From the NCBI GenBank assembly GCA_044448905.1, contig JBIOHJ010000029.1, positions 1 through 28,080 on the forward strand: 28,080 bases of DNA, given 5' to 3'. Below are positions 8,582-16,036 of the stretch, piece after piece; the stretch's first letter is position 1, and each line of letters starts with the position of its first letter. The stretch comes from JBIOHJ01 sp044448905. Lineage in GTDB: Bacteria > Bacteroidota > Bacteroidia > AKYH767-A > OLB10. Made by a program: the position numbers and the translations under genes. The notes below the pieces were generated by a model. It did no database searches. It was not told the DNA's origin and saw only the letters and a program-made list of their open reading frames with translations.

Positions 8582-8605
8582 GACACTGCAAGTACAAAGG
8601 GGAAA

Positions 8606-9469
8606 TTACAATTTGAATTTTTTTAAATCTTTCATATCAGTGCTCCATTTAATATCCTCACAATAAGGAAAGCCCACTGCAAAGATTCTAGCATCAATAT
8701 TGGGCCAATTTATTTCATTAATCTTTATTGCTTCAAACATAATTGGATATGCAATATTATTATTTATTATTTCAGGATGAATAGCATAATTCACTGTATT
8801 CAATTCATTGGCGACTGAAGGATAAACAATATAATTCCATTTTCGAACCGGAGAATATAAACCCATCCAAGAAATAAAAGCAGAAATATCATAATATTTA
8901 GCTAAGTATAACTTACTCCAAATCAATAGTAATATTTTTCTTTTCCTGTCTGGAATATTTGAATCCCTTTTAGAAAATGCATTAATAATATAATCTCTCA
9001 AATCTGTAAATCTTTTTTCAGTTGCTTTTAAATTGATAGCTAAAAATCCTGCTTGTAATTGAGAAAGTTTCATTTTCCATTTACCAATTATTATTATTTC
9101 TCCTGCCTTAACATTTATTTCTTTTAAGGCTGCATTTGATTGTGTACAACCATATAGAACAGGTTGATCTTCAAAGTTTGCCCTTCCCCGATTTACTTTA
9201 ATGCCGCGTTTTGGATCAGGATATGAAACAAGATGTATTTTTAATGGTAAACTCGACCATCTGTTAGCGCGGAAAAAAGTTTGTTTATCATTATTTGTTG
9301 GATTAGTATATGCTAGTTGTGGTAAAATAGGAAAATGTTTGAAGTATACTGCTGAAACTTCTTTGAGAGTAAGATTTCCATATGGATATTTGGTAATTAA
9401 TCCATAATTTTCTAAAAGCTCTCCTTCAGTCATTTTATCAAAATATTTCTCCCCTAAGGATAAGTCCAT
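8606..9469 (-). CDS. RES-domain-like protein (ADP-ribosyltransferase-fold candidate)
   Basis: This 287-residue protein has no signal peptide or membrane span. The central part shows the RES-domain layout: an Arg in FFRANR (R67/R70), then RGRANFEDQPVLYGCTQSNA followed by ALKEI (GR.N at 95-98, Y106, E117), and much later VYPSVAN (S218). In known RES proteins the conserved R, E and S residues line a pocket that binds NAD+, and toxin members degrade NAD+. The N-terminal 60 residues and the long insert between E117 and S218 are larger than in compact RES toxins. No Xre/HTH antitoxin gene is adjacent, so a toxin-antitoxin role is not supported here. The gene is clearly AT-richer than the blocks on either side. 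Family call moderate; activity unknown. Confidence 0.6.
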   Translation of the reverse strand: MDLSLGEKYFDKMTEGELLENYGLITKYPYGNLTLKEVSAVYFKHFPILPQLAYTNPTNNDKQTFFRANRWSSLPLKIHLVSYPDPKRGIKVNRGRANFEDQPVLYGCTQSNAALKEINVKAGEIIIIGKWKMKLSQLQAGFLAINLKATEKRFTDLRDYIINAFSKRDSNIPDRKRKILLLIWSKLYLAKYYDISAFISWMGLYSPVRKWNYIVYPSVANELNTVNYAIHPEIINNNIAYPIMFEAIKINEINWPNIDARIFAVGFPYCEDIKWSTDMKDLKKFKL

Positions 9470-9567
9470 CTAATTAAAATATTTATATTTTGGAAATCAT
9501 TCCATCCTTTCCACCGTACATCCTTAACGCGAAATGGCACGACTCGTCCACGTGAAATGATGCAGAT

Positions 9568-10182
9568 TTAATAAAGTTTACTATGGGTCAAATAGTAAAG
9601 CTCAGATAGTTTTTTGAGCCATTCATCTTGAACTTCCTTTTTATTCCATGAACTATTTTTCAATTCAGTTTTATCAGATGACTTTGGTATTGGATTATGA
9701 ATTGTGATGTCCAATAATTCTTCGAATTTTGCGTATATTTCGTGGTCAATTTTATCTTTATTTGTTTTTATATATTCGATATCATCGATAAATTGTTTTC
9801 TCCTGTCGTCTTTAATAAGAAACGAGGGTAGTGTAATAAATAATGTGTCTTGAATTCCCATCGGTATTGTATCAGTCTTAACGACTTTATTTGTTCCTTT
9901 TTCCATAAAGGTTCTTATATACACGGGTTGAGTATAATAAATTGCAGTTGAAATCTCATAACGGTGAGTGAAAAGAAGAATTCTGTTTAAAAATTGATAT
10001 TGTTCCTTAAGTAGGTCCTTCTGTAATTCAGTCTTCATTTCGTAATCTTTATTCTCTTTGAAGAACACTTGATTACCAAGAATTCCGATTAGTACCCCAA
10101 ATACAATTAAAAGTAATTCTTTAGAGAAGCTACTTACTACTATTGGCTTTGATTCTTTTTTATTGTCTTTAATGTCGCTCAT
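9568..10182 (-). CDS. Single-span membrane protein of unknown function
   Basis: This 204-residue protein is counted from the ATG at 10182 (MSDIKDNKK); an in-frame start eight codons upstream is possible but lies inside an inverted repeat. A hydrophilic N-terminus of about 20 residues precedes one membrane helix (KELLLIVFGVLIGILGNQVFF). Then comes a charged, probably helical or coiled-coil domain (EMKTELQKDLLKEQYQFL) of about 160 residues. No signal-peptidase site is evident, so it is likely an inner-membrane anchor with the bulk in the periplasm. I do not recognise the family. It is AT-rich like the RES-like gene, which starts 98 bases downstream, and the two may be co-transcribed. An inverted repeat lies directly upstream. 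Confidence 0.7.
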   Translation of the reverse strand: MSDIKDNKKESKPIVVSSFSKELLLIVFGVLIGILGNQVFFKENKDYEMKTELQKDLLKEQYQFLNRILLFTHRYEISTAIYYTQPVYIRTFMEKGTNKVVKTDTIPMGIQDTLFITLPSFLIKDDRRKQFIDDIEYIKTNKDKIDHEIYAKFEELLDITIHNPIPKSSDKTELKNSSWNKKEVQDEWLKKLSELYYLTHSKLY

Positions 10183-10194
10183 AAATTTTTTTTC

Positions 10195-10231
10195 TTTCAG
10201 TGTCAAGCGCTATTTTGCGAGCACACTGAAA
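10195..10231. promoter_or_regulatory. 9-bp inverted repeat upstream of the membrane protein gene
   Basis: TTTCAGTGT (10195-10203) and ACACTGAAA (10223-10231) are exact inverted repeats separated by 19 bases. A further CGC/GCG pair can extend the stem inside. It begins 13 bases upstream of the ATG at 10182. There is no U-run after it on the minus strand, so it is not a terminator of that strand. It could be an operator or a leader hairpin. Confidence 0.5.
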
Positions 10232-10376
10232 TGTTTTCACCACCGCAATATTCCACATTCATTTTCAATCTCACAAATTTTTATTGCAACCTCCCCCTCA
10301 ACACAAACCCAAAAAAAATTTCCCGCCAGGTTAAAACTCTTTTTTTATGGGGAGGAAAAAGAAGGCAAAAAAAAAA

Positions 10377-10406
10377 TCAGAGAAGCACAGCCTCATGCTT
10401 CTCTGA
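10377..10406 (-). terminator. Intrinsic terminator after the FnIII-like gene
   Basis: An 11-bp perfect stem (TCAGAGAAGCA/TGCTTCTCTGA) with an 8-nt loop is followed on the minus strand by a long T-run (complement of the A-run at 10367-10376). It lies about 50 bases past the stop of the gene at 10458. A second small palindrome (10416-10431, AAACCGC/GCGGTTT) lies between them. Confidence 0.85.
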
Positions 10407-10457
10407 AATTTTGCAAACCGCGTGCGGTTTTTATGTCCCTGAAGGATTATTACCCGG

Positions 10458-11090
10458 TTACTGCACCACAATGCTCACCGATGCGCTCCAGCTCCCGGTA
10501 CCTGAAGGAAGAATGGCGCGGAAGCGGAAATATGTTCTCACATCAACCGTTAGCCCGTCAACAATGGTTTTTGCTTTAAGTGTCGAAGGAAGGTCAGACC
10601 ATGTGGTTCCATCGGTGCTCATCTGCCAGTCGTACGAAGCACGCCTGCCTGCCGCCTTTGCCCTTAGAATCACTTCGCCTGTTGCAAAAGCCTGCTTAAC
10701 GGAAAGAGGCGGTTTCACGAAAATACCATTCACCTTAAGGCTATAACCCGATGCCTGTATGATGGCGATAGCCGCAGCTTCGTCCGCAGCTTTGTCAGCC
10801 AGCTTTTGCACATAGCCAAGCAAACCATGAATGTGTTCGAGCACATTGTCATATTCGAGGTCGCGCGCTGCTGCGCTGCCTACCACACGCGTTTGAGCAG
10901 TGGTTTCGGCATCTTCCAGCTTGCCGATGTCGGCAGTAACGGTTGCCAGCGGAGGATCGGGAGTTACGAAAAAGCCAGGGCTGTTGGTAATGTCTAACAC
11001 AATTGCTTTTGCTTTGATGATGAAGTCGCCAATCTTCCGGTAGTTCCTGGTCAGGAATACTGCGAGAGGTCTTTTGCCTGATTTTGCCAT
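10458..11090 (-). CDS. Helical plus FnIII-like domain protein of unknown function
   Basis: This 210-residue protein has no signal peptide. Residues about 1-115 are predicted alpha-helical and Ala/Lys-rich (RPLAVFLTRNYRKIGDFIIK, then EHIHGLLGYVQKLADKAADE). A short linker with LKVNGIFVKPP leads into a C-terminal beta-sandwich of about 85 residues. That part has YDWQMSTDGTTWSDLP and RTYFRFRAILPSG, the pattern of FnIII-like domains in Bacteroidota proteins of this size. I recognise the general architecture but no named function. It is GC-rich compared with the genes at 8606-10182, matching the sigma factor and repeat array upstream, and a strong terminator ends it. A cytoplasmic location follows only from the missing signal. 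Confidence 0.75.
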   Translation of the reverse strand: MAKSGKRPLAVFLTRNYRKIGDFIIKAKAIVLDITNSPGFFVTPDPPLATVTADIGKLEDAETTAQTRVVGSAAARDLEYDNVLEHIHGLLGYVQKLADKAADEAAAIAIIQASGYSLKVNGIFVKPPLSVKQAFATGEVILRAKAAGRRASYDWQMSTDGTTWSDLPSTLKAKTIVDGLTVDVRTYFRFRAILPSGTGSWSASVSIVVQ

Positions 11091-11177
11091 AACTTTAATT
11101 TTTTAATTTTTTGTTTTATTTATTCTGAACTTGATTTATACTATAAATGCACGGCAACGCCAAAACCCGACATGATT

Positions 11178-11546
11178 TTAAAAAAAATTTTCCGGCTTAA
11201 TATTTTCTTCATCTTTTTCCTGTTTCCCGGTACACTTATGTACATTGGCGTCTGCCAATAACACGGTGGCGATGTCCCCAGGCACATTGGCGTCTGCCAA
11301 TAACACGGTGGCAATGTCCTCAAACACATTGGCGCCTGCCATTAACACGGTGGCAATGTCCTCAAATACATTGGCGCCTGCCACTAACATAATGGCTATG
11401 TCCTCAAACACATTGGCGCCTGCCACTAACACAATGGCAATGTCCTCAAACACATTGGAGTCTGCCAATAACACAGTGGCTATAGCCTTATACACATTGG
11501 AGCCTGCCAATGACACAGAGGCGATGTCCCCGGGCACAGCGGACAC
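11178..11546 (-). CDS. Doubtful ORF over the 42-bp tandem repeats (14-residue repeat)
   Basis: This open frame of 122 codons begins at GTG (11546) with no in-frame ATG before the next stop upstream. It would encode about seven 14-residue repeats of the type VFEDIATVLLADAN. It matches the orientation of its neighbours, which is the main argument for it. Against it: the repeat length is a multiple of three, so any stop-free frame stays open through the array, and frames on both strands do. Also, differences between repeat units fall about equally on all three codon positions (5, 6 and 6 variable columns by my alignment), so there is no sign of protein-level constraint. It should be treated as a hypothetical. 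Confidence 0.3.
   Translation of the reverse strand: MSAVPGDIASVSLAGSNVYKAIATVLLADSNVFEDIAIVLVAGANVFEDIAIMLVAGANVFEDIATVLMAGANVFEDIATVLLADANVPGDIATVLLADANVHKCTGKQEKDEENIKPENFF
11242..11535. repeat. Tandem array of seven 42-bp repeats
   Basis: Seven head-to-tail units start at 11242, 11284, 11326, 11368, 11410, 11452 and 11494, with degenerate traces on both edges (up to about 11560). Each unit opens ACATTGG and contains CTGCCA. In units 1 and 2, TTGGC and GCCAA form a small inverted repeat around 4 bases, shortened in the others. The middle units (2-5) are most alike and the outer ones more diverged, typical of a minisatellite growing from the centre. It fills most of the 519-base gap between the FnIII-like gene and the sigma factor gene. 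Confidence 0.95.
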
Positions 11547-11609
11547 ATCCTCATCGGAAATGTAGTTTTACTGATCCACGGCAAAAAGGCAGTGGCTATA
11601 TAAAAATTT

Positions 11610-12188
11610 TTATTTTGTCTTGCCCAGCATCCGTTTCAGATCAATAACTGCCCGTTCATGAGCTCTGAGGGCGCTGTCAGGGTGTATGCCAAGCTGCCTG
11701 CCGATTTCTTTATAATCCATTTCCATTTTGTCGTGCATGATGATTACCTGCCGTTCGCTTTCGGGAAGCTTTGCTATGAGGGCATCGAGAATTATCTTTT
11801 GCTCTTCACGCTCATCATCCTGCGCTTCTTCGGGCTGTTCGGGCATTTGCTCAGGGTGCCGCAAGGGTTTCTCTTTCCGTATCGCAAACATGGCTTCGTG
11901 GTAGGCAATGATGAAAAGCCAATCGCCAAAATGTTCTTCCTCTTTGTAACGGCCTGTGCTCAGCCTGAGCCATGCAATGAGCAACGCCTGCTGCATGACA
12001 TCATCAGCCCGGGCGCTGCTGCGCAGCAGGCGGCTGAAATACGGGTGAAATTGTTTGCGGTAACGAACAGCAAGAATATCAAAGCAATGCCTGTCACCGT
12101 TGCGGCAGCCGAGAGCAAGCTCTGCATCGCTGCGGCTGTCTGCTCCTTTGCCATGCATAAGGAGCAGGAAATTTATTTTTCTTTTCAT
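11610..12188 (-). CDS. ECF-type RNA polymerase sigma-70 family factor
   Basis: This 192-residue protein from the ATG at 12188 has sigma region 2 at roughly residues 20-105 (DAELALGCRNGDRHCFDILA, ADDVMQQALLIAWLRL, then HFGDWLFIIAYHEAMFAIRK). Region 4 lies at about 138-188 (LPESERQVIIMHDKMEMDYK followed by EIGRQLGIHPDSALRAHERA), with a helix-turn-helix for the -35 element. There is no region 1 or 3, as in ECF factors. An acidic linker (PEQPEEAQDDEREEQ) joins the two. An in-frame ATG at 12200 exists, but 12188 has a GGAG six bases upstream, so it was chosen. No anti-sigma gene is adjacent. The nearest candidate is the zinc-finger/TPR protein at 22996, and a link between them would be speculation. 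GC-rich relative to much of the window. Confidence 0.9.
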   Translation of the reverse strand: MKRKINFLLLMHGKGADSRSDAELALGCRNGDRHCFDILAVRYRKQFHPYFSRLLRSSARADDVMQQALLIAWLRLSTGRYKEEEHFGDWLFIIAYHEAMFAIRKEKPLRHPEQMPEQPEEAQDDEREEQKIILDALIAKLPESERQVIIMHDKMEMDYKEIGRQLGIHPDSALRAHERAVIDLKRMLGKTK

Positions 12189-12191
12189 GTG

Positions 12192-12213
12192 ATGCTCCAT
12201 TTATACGGAGCAT
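12192..12213 (-). promoter_or_regulatory. Hairpin hiding the ribosome binding site of the sigma factor gene
   Basis: On the minus strand ATGCTCC and GGAGCAT form a perfect 7-bp stem around an 8-nt AU-rich loop. The GGAG arm is six bases upstream of the ATG at 12188 and is the best Shine-Dalgarno sequence seen in the window. Pairing would block it. The other arm contains the alternative ATG at 12200. This is the layout expected of a translational switch; regulation itself is inferred. Confidence 0.55.
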
Positions 12214-12410
12214 AAAAGTTCTACCCGTTTACCGGGAAGAAGAACAGAGCATCATTTTTTCATAAAAAAGATTTTTGGTTGCTGAGTTATAATGAAGGAA
12301 TCAGGAAATTATTGTGTAATTGCAGAAAAATATTTTCGCAAGAGTCGTGCCGCGCTTTTCAGGACGATACAATCAGTCAAAACAAAATTAATTTTTATTT
12401 AACGGTCGGT

Positions 12411-15400
12411 TTACTTCATTACCACAAACCTGAAAAAAAACTGTTTGCGTAAATCCGCAACAAAAATTTTCCCGTAATACAATCCGGTGCGAAAGCCGCT
12501 CACATTTATTTTAAAACTACTTCCTTCCAGTTCTGATGTGCTGATGACTTCACCAACCGGGTTATAAATAATAAGTGTGAACGATTTTATTTTATCCGAA
12601 TCAAAAGTTCCGTTAAGAATATTATTTGCAGGGTTGGGATATACAGTAACGTTAGTAATATTTATTATTTCCTCTGTGTGTAAATTAAATGGGGGTTCGG
12701 CTATTATAGTGGTAACAGTATTGGTCTCAATCGGAGGATTAAAATCAAAATATATATAAGCCGTATTATCAATCGCGTCACCCAGCGAAGCGGAAGGCTT
12801 GCATTTAAGGGCAAATTTTACAAAACCATGGCTGCCCGGCTCATCGGTAATTGCAGGCGGAAGAAAGATATTGTCGAAATAAAAGTTTAGAATTCCGTTA
12901 CCTTCAACCGTAAAGTACATAGCATGGCTCGAAGAGATAACCCGGAAGCTTGAAATATCGAAAAAATAGCTCAGGCTGTCCGTTATGTGGATATTATCAG
13001 CCGGAATGCCCCCTGTATTTTGAAACCGGATGGTATAAACCATCTCTTCCCCGTTTTGCACTTGTGTGGGAGTAAAATATTGCCCCGCCAAAGCCGATTT
13101 ATCGTTCGGGTCAAAAGAACCGATTACCGTAGTTGAGAATTCCGAATAATTATTTACGGGTACCGTATCGTTAGTCAACGGGAAAATAGCAGCGCTGCAC
13201 ACAATAGGGGTTGCAAGCGGTACGGTAAAAGGAGTTTCGGTTTCGATGGTTATTATTTCCGATTCAAGAAGACGCAGTGTATCAATTGCGAAAATTAATG
13301 TGTCGCCATTAATTTGTACCGGGCTCACAGAAGCATTAATAAACAGCAGGCTCGTATCGAGCACAACCTCCAGCTGTGACGGAATTTCAACAGTGCCATA
13401 ATTCGAAACTGAAACATCAATCAGGGTATTAAAGCCCGGGCGGAACGGGCATCGGTTGGTAATATCCACTGCTAAATCCTGTATCCCCGGAAAAAAATAA
13501 ATCCCGAAATCTGCGTTGGACGCAGCTCCGTTGGTTAAATAATACGGTGGATTGACCGAGCAGAAATTAGTCGGTACCGAAGGCTGTAGAGTGTCTCCCA
13601 CTGCGGCAGTCAAAAAAGCATAATTACCCAGCGAATCTGTGTTAAATGCAATATTATTTGGATAAGTATGTAAAACAATTCCGGAGATTCCTTCCTCACC
13701 AGTATCTTTTATTCCGTTATTGTTATCATCAAAAAATACATTGCCCGAAATGAGTTGCAACGTGTCATTATTCCGCCATACATTGTTTCCTCCCGCATAT
13801 AGAATTTCGTTTAGTGAAGTAATACTGCCTTCCGGGCCGGTCGAAACCATCATATCAAAATTAGTAGCAAGCTGCTGCCAGTTATCACCCGAATCAAAAG
13901 AATAATAAATATCTCCCAGGCAGGGTGAAAACCAAACCCCGTCTATTTCAGTTATGGACCTGATTTGCTGACCTGTGGGATACCCGTTTCGTGCAGGCGT
14001 GTACCATGTATTTCCAGAGTCGGCTGATACAAGAAATTGTAATGCTGAAGAATAAAGTATTTTAGTGCCTAACGGTACCAGTAAAACCGTTGACACGGCA
14101 AATGGAGTAATACATGTTTTCCATTTCCAGCTCTGGGTAACTGTATCCAACTTTGCTATTACACGATTGTTTTGGTCAACTATAAATAGCTCCTTGTTGC
14201 ATACAGCCATAGCTTTTATACGAGTTGAATATTGAAAAGGGCCGCACACCGAATCAAGCGTCATGCTTAAACTGTCCCACGTTTGTCCCCAATCATTGCT
14301 GACTGATACATAATAGTTATTGTGTATATAAATTTTACCTTCTGATTGCAGAATGTAAAACGGGTTATTCCAATAGGGACTTACAGGAACTATACTATCC
14401 CAGGTATGTCCATTATCGTATGAAACACTTATTTTCTGGTTGTAATTGGTTGAAGTCGTAAAACCCACAATGGTATCCCCTTTAAAGCTGAAATTAGCTG
14501 CTGCTACAAAGGAAGGAACCGGGCTGTATGTAGCTCCTGCATCATAGCTTGTATATGTTTTTCCATCCGCTGTTGCAAACAGTGCCCCATTATTAGCCCT
14601 CAAAAAAACCACACCATGCGCTTTAATTCCGGTTTCGGTATGATAATATACTCCGGTTACATCATTATACCTGTAAAGCCCGCTGGTACCCATGTTAAGT
14701 AACCATTCCCAGTTTGAGAGCAATATGCTGCGATCCTCGTCAACCCAGAAAAGCTCAACGGGCACCGAAGAAGGATTCCATGTATTCCCGCCATCCGTAG
14801 ATTCAAATGCTACCGGGTTTATCGGATTGGTGTAATAAAAAGTGTAATTGATTTTGTTGTTGAAGAATTGCAATTGCCCTGGGGCTGTATGAAGATCAAA
14901 TGCCAGCGTATCCCATGTCAATCCAAAGTCTGAAGTGCGTGCAATAAAGTAATGCCACTGAGATGCACTGTCTGTATAACCGGTGCTGAAATAAAAAGTA
15001 CTGTCAATAATAAGCGCATTTCCTGAAACATAATTTGAATCTAAAAAATTCCAGGTGTTGCCGCCATCGTCCGAATAATAATTGACTGATGATATGGTAT
15101 CACTTCCATAACAGGTAATAAAGTTTTTACCGATAGCTGTAATTTGATGCCACATTCCGGGGAGAAATATGGAATCCCATGATTGTCCGAAATCAACAGA
15201 AGAATAATATGTTTCGCTGTTGCTGCTCATGATAAGCGCTGAGTCGTTGACATAAATTTTTCGCTCTCCCCATAAATAATAAGAATTATCGGTTTCTGCA
15301 GTCACCGGGTTTCCCCAGGTCAAACCTCCGTCAAAGCTCGTCACTGTTTCCATCCGGTAATTAAAAGGCGCTGTATACCCTTGCTGCAATAAAATAATAG

Positions 15401-15641
15401 TGTCGCCAAAAGCATGAATATCCATAGTCGGAGAATAAATTGTAGGGTGATGAGTCCATGTGGCGCCATCATTCGTTGAAACATAAACTCCATAATTATA
15501 TCCTGTCCAGATTTCATTGCCCACCTGCTCTATTGACCAGCACATTCCGCCTTGCGGCTCATCAGATTGCGTCCATTGTCCCGTCAGCAAATAGGTATTA
15601 AACAAAATAATTATTGCAGTAAAAAACATTTTGTCTTTCAT
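12411..15641 (-). CDS. Asp-box (BNR) repeat T9SS protein with SdrD-B-like and DUF7619-like domains
   Basis: This 1076-residue exported protein has a signal peptide at 1-21 (ending LLTGQ). Residues about 22-625 carry at least eleven Asp-box motifs of the form S-x-D-x-G-x-T-W, for example STNDGATW, SFDGGLTW, SDDGGNTW, SYDNGHTW and SADSGNTW. These are as found in sialidase/VPS10/Ycf48-type propellers, and here probably make two propellers. Next comes an SdrD-B-like domain (GNVFFDDNNNGIKDTGEEGI), then a beta-sandwich (RPGFNTLIDVSVSNYGTVEI). A DUF7619-like domain follows (FDPNDKSALAGQYFT; IRFQNTGGIPADNIHITDSL; AYIYFDFNPPIETNT). The T9SS sorting domain begins at VTVYPNPANN. No catalytic set is obvious, so a binding or structural surface role is more likely than an enzyme. 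The start is the ATG at 15639-15641. Confidence 0.9.
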   Translation of the reverse strand: MKDKMFFTAIIILFNTYLLTGQWTQSDEPQGGMCWSIEQVGNEIWTGYNYGVYVSTNDGATWTHHPTIYSPTMDIHAFGDTIILLQQGYTAPFNYRMETVTSFDGGLTWGNPVTAETDNSYYLWGERKIYVNDSALIMSSNSETYYSSVDFGQSWDSIFLPGMWHQITAIGKNFITCYGSDTISSVNYYSDDGGNTWNFLDSNYVSGNALIIDSTFYFSTGYTDSASQWHYFIARTSDFGLTWDTLAFDLHTAPGQLQFFNNKINYTFYYTNPINPVAFESTDGGNTWNPSSVPVELFWVDEDRSILLSNWEWLLNMGTSGLYRYNDVTGVYYHTETGIKAHGVVFLRANNGALFATADGKTYTSYDAGATYSPVPSFVAAANFSFKGDTIVGFTTSTNYNQKISVSYDNGHTWDSIVPVSPYWNNPFYILQSEGKIYIHNNYYVSVSNDWGQTWDSLSMTLDSVCGPFQYSTRIKAMAVCNKELFIVDQNNRVIAKLDTVTQSWKWKTCITPFAVSTVLLVPLGTKILYSSALQFLVSADSGNTWYTPARNGYPTGQQIRSITEIDGVWFSPCLGDIYYSFDSGDNWQQLATNFDMMVSTGPEGSITSLNEILYAGGNNVWRNNDTLQLISGNVFFDDNNNGIKDTGEEGISGIVLHTYPNNIAFNTDSLGNYAFLTAAVGDTLQPSVPTNFCSVNPPYYLTNGAASNADFGIYFFPGIQDLAVDITNRCPFRPGFNTLIDVSVSNYGTVEIPSQLEVVLDTSLLFINASVSPVQINGDTLIFAIDTLRLLESEIITIETETPFTVPLATPIVCSAAIFPLTNDTVPVNNYSEFSTTVIGSFDPNDKSALAGQYFTPTQVQNGEEMVYTIRFQNTGGIPADNIHITDSLSYFFDISSFRVISSSHAMYFTVEGNGILNFYFDNIFLPPAITDEPGSHGFVKFALKCKPSASLGDAIDNTAYIYFDFNPPIETNTVTTIIAEPPFNLHTEEIINITNVTVYPNPANNILNGTFDSDKIKSFTLIIYNPVGEVISTSELEGSSFKINVSGFRTGLYYGKIFVADLRKQFFFRFVVMK

Positions 15642-16036
15642 GTCAATTAATTTATTTAATTAAAACATTTGAGTGCAAAATATAGGAGCAGAACAAAGTA
15701 GTATGAAAGTTATGTTTAAGAATCTGCTGATTGTCAGTTTTATTTTAAACAACAAAATAATTCAAATTAAAATCCAGACAAACGTAATTAATAAAACAAT
15801 TGTAAATGAACAGGATTACAAAATCATATTTTAATATGATGCTTTCACTATATTTAACTGTTCAAGTCCCTTTCTCACTCCTTTGCTTCAGACTTGAGCC
15901 TGTGAAGGAAATGGGCTCTATTTTCTTATTTCATATCATCTCAACCTTGAATTATGAAAGAGATCTAATAAAATAAAACCTGCAGGGGCTAAAAGCGGCC
16001 TGCGAGGTGAAACGTAGAAAAACTTTAAGAAAATAG
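15642..16036. other. 395-base intergenic region
   Basis: No ORF here is worth reporting. The right end of the Asp-box gene's leader has a TATATTTTG sequence on the minus strand (15676-15684), close to but one base longer than TAnnTTTG. At 15861-15898 TCAAGTC and GACTTGA form an inverted repeat around 22 bases, and the bases after it partly mirror the loop, so a structured RNA or a weak terminator for the ABC operon is possible. There is no clear U-run. Confidence 0.4.

Noticed and set aside
9510..9560. Possible third copy of the 7933/8515 intergenic element
   Set aside because: Only short stretches (GAAATGG-ACGA, GTGAAAT) are shared, and the diagnostic AGCTAAAATAATAAAATGG block is missing.
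10231..10746. Plus-strand open frames around 10163-10746
   Set aside because: They run through the terminator hairpin and the antisense of the FnIII-like gene, with low-complexity translations.
11242..11535. Possible CRISPR array
   Set aside because: The whole 42-bp unit repeats without unique spacers and no cas gene is in the window.
11245..11565. Plus-strand open frame of 106 codons across the 42-bp repeats
   Set aside because: It starts at TTG, runs against all neighbouring genes, and is open because the unit is a multiple of three. Unit differences do not favour third positions.
11658..12215. Plus-strand open frame of 185 codons opposite the sigma factor
   Set aside because: It is the complement of a gene with clear sigma regions 2 and 4. 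The translation shows no recognisable domain.
15861..15898. GTTCAAGTCC resembling a tRNA T-loop, considered as a tRNA or attachment-site remnant
   Set aside because: The bases on either side do not pair to form a T-arm, and no anticodon or D-arm could be placed. Only the loop-like decamer matches.
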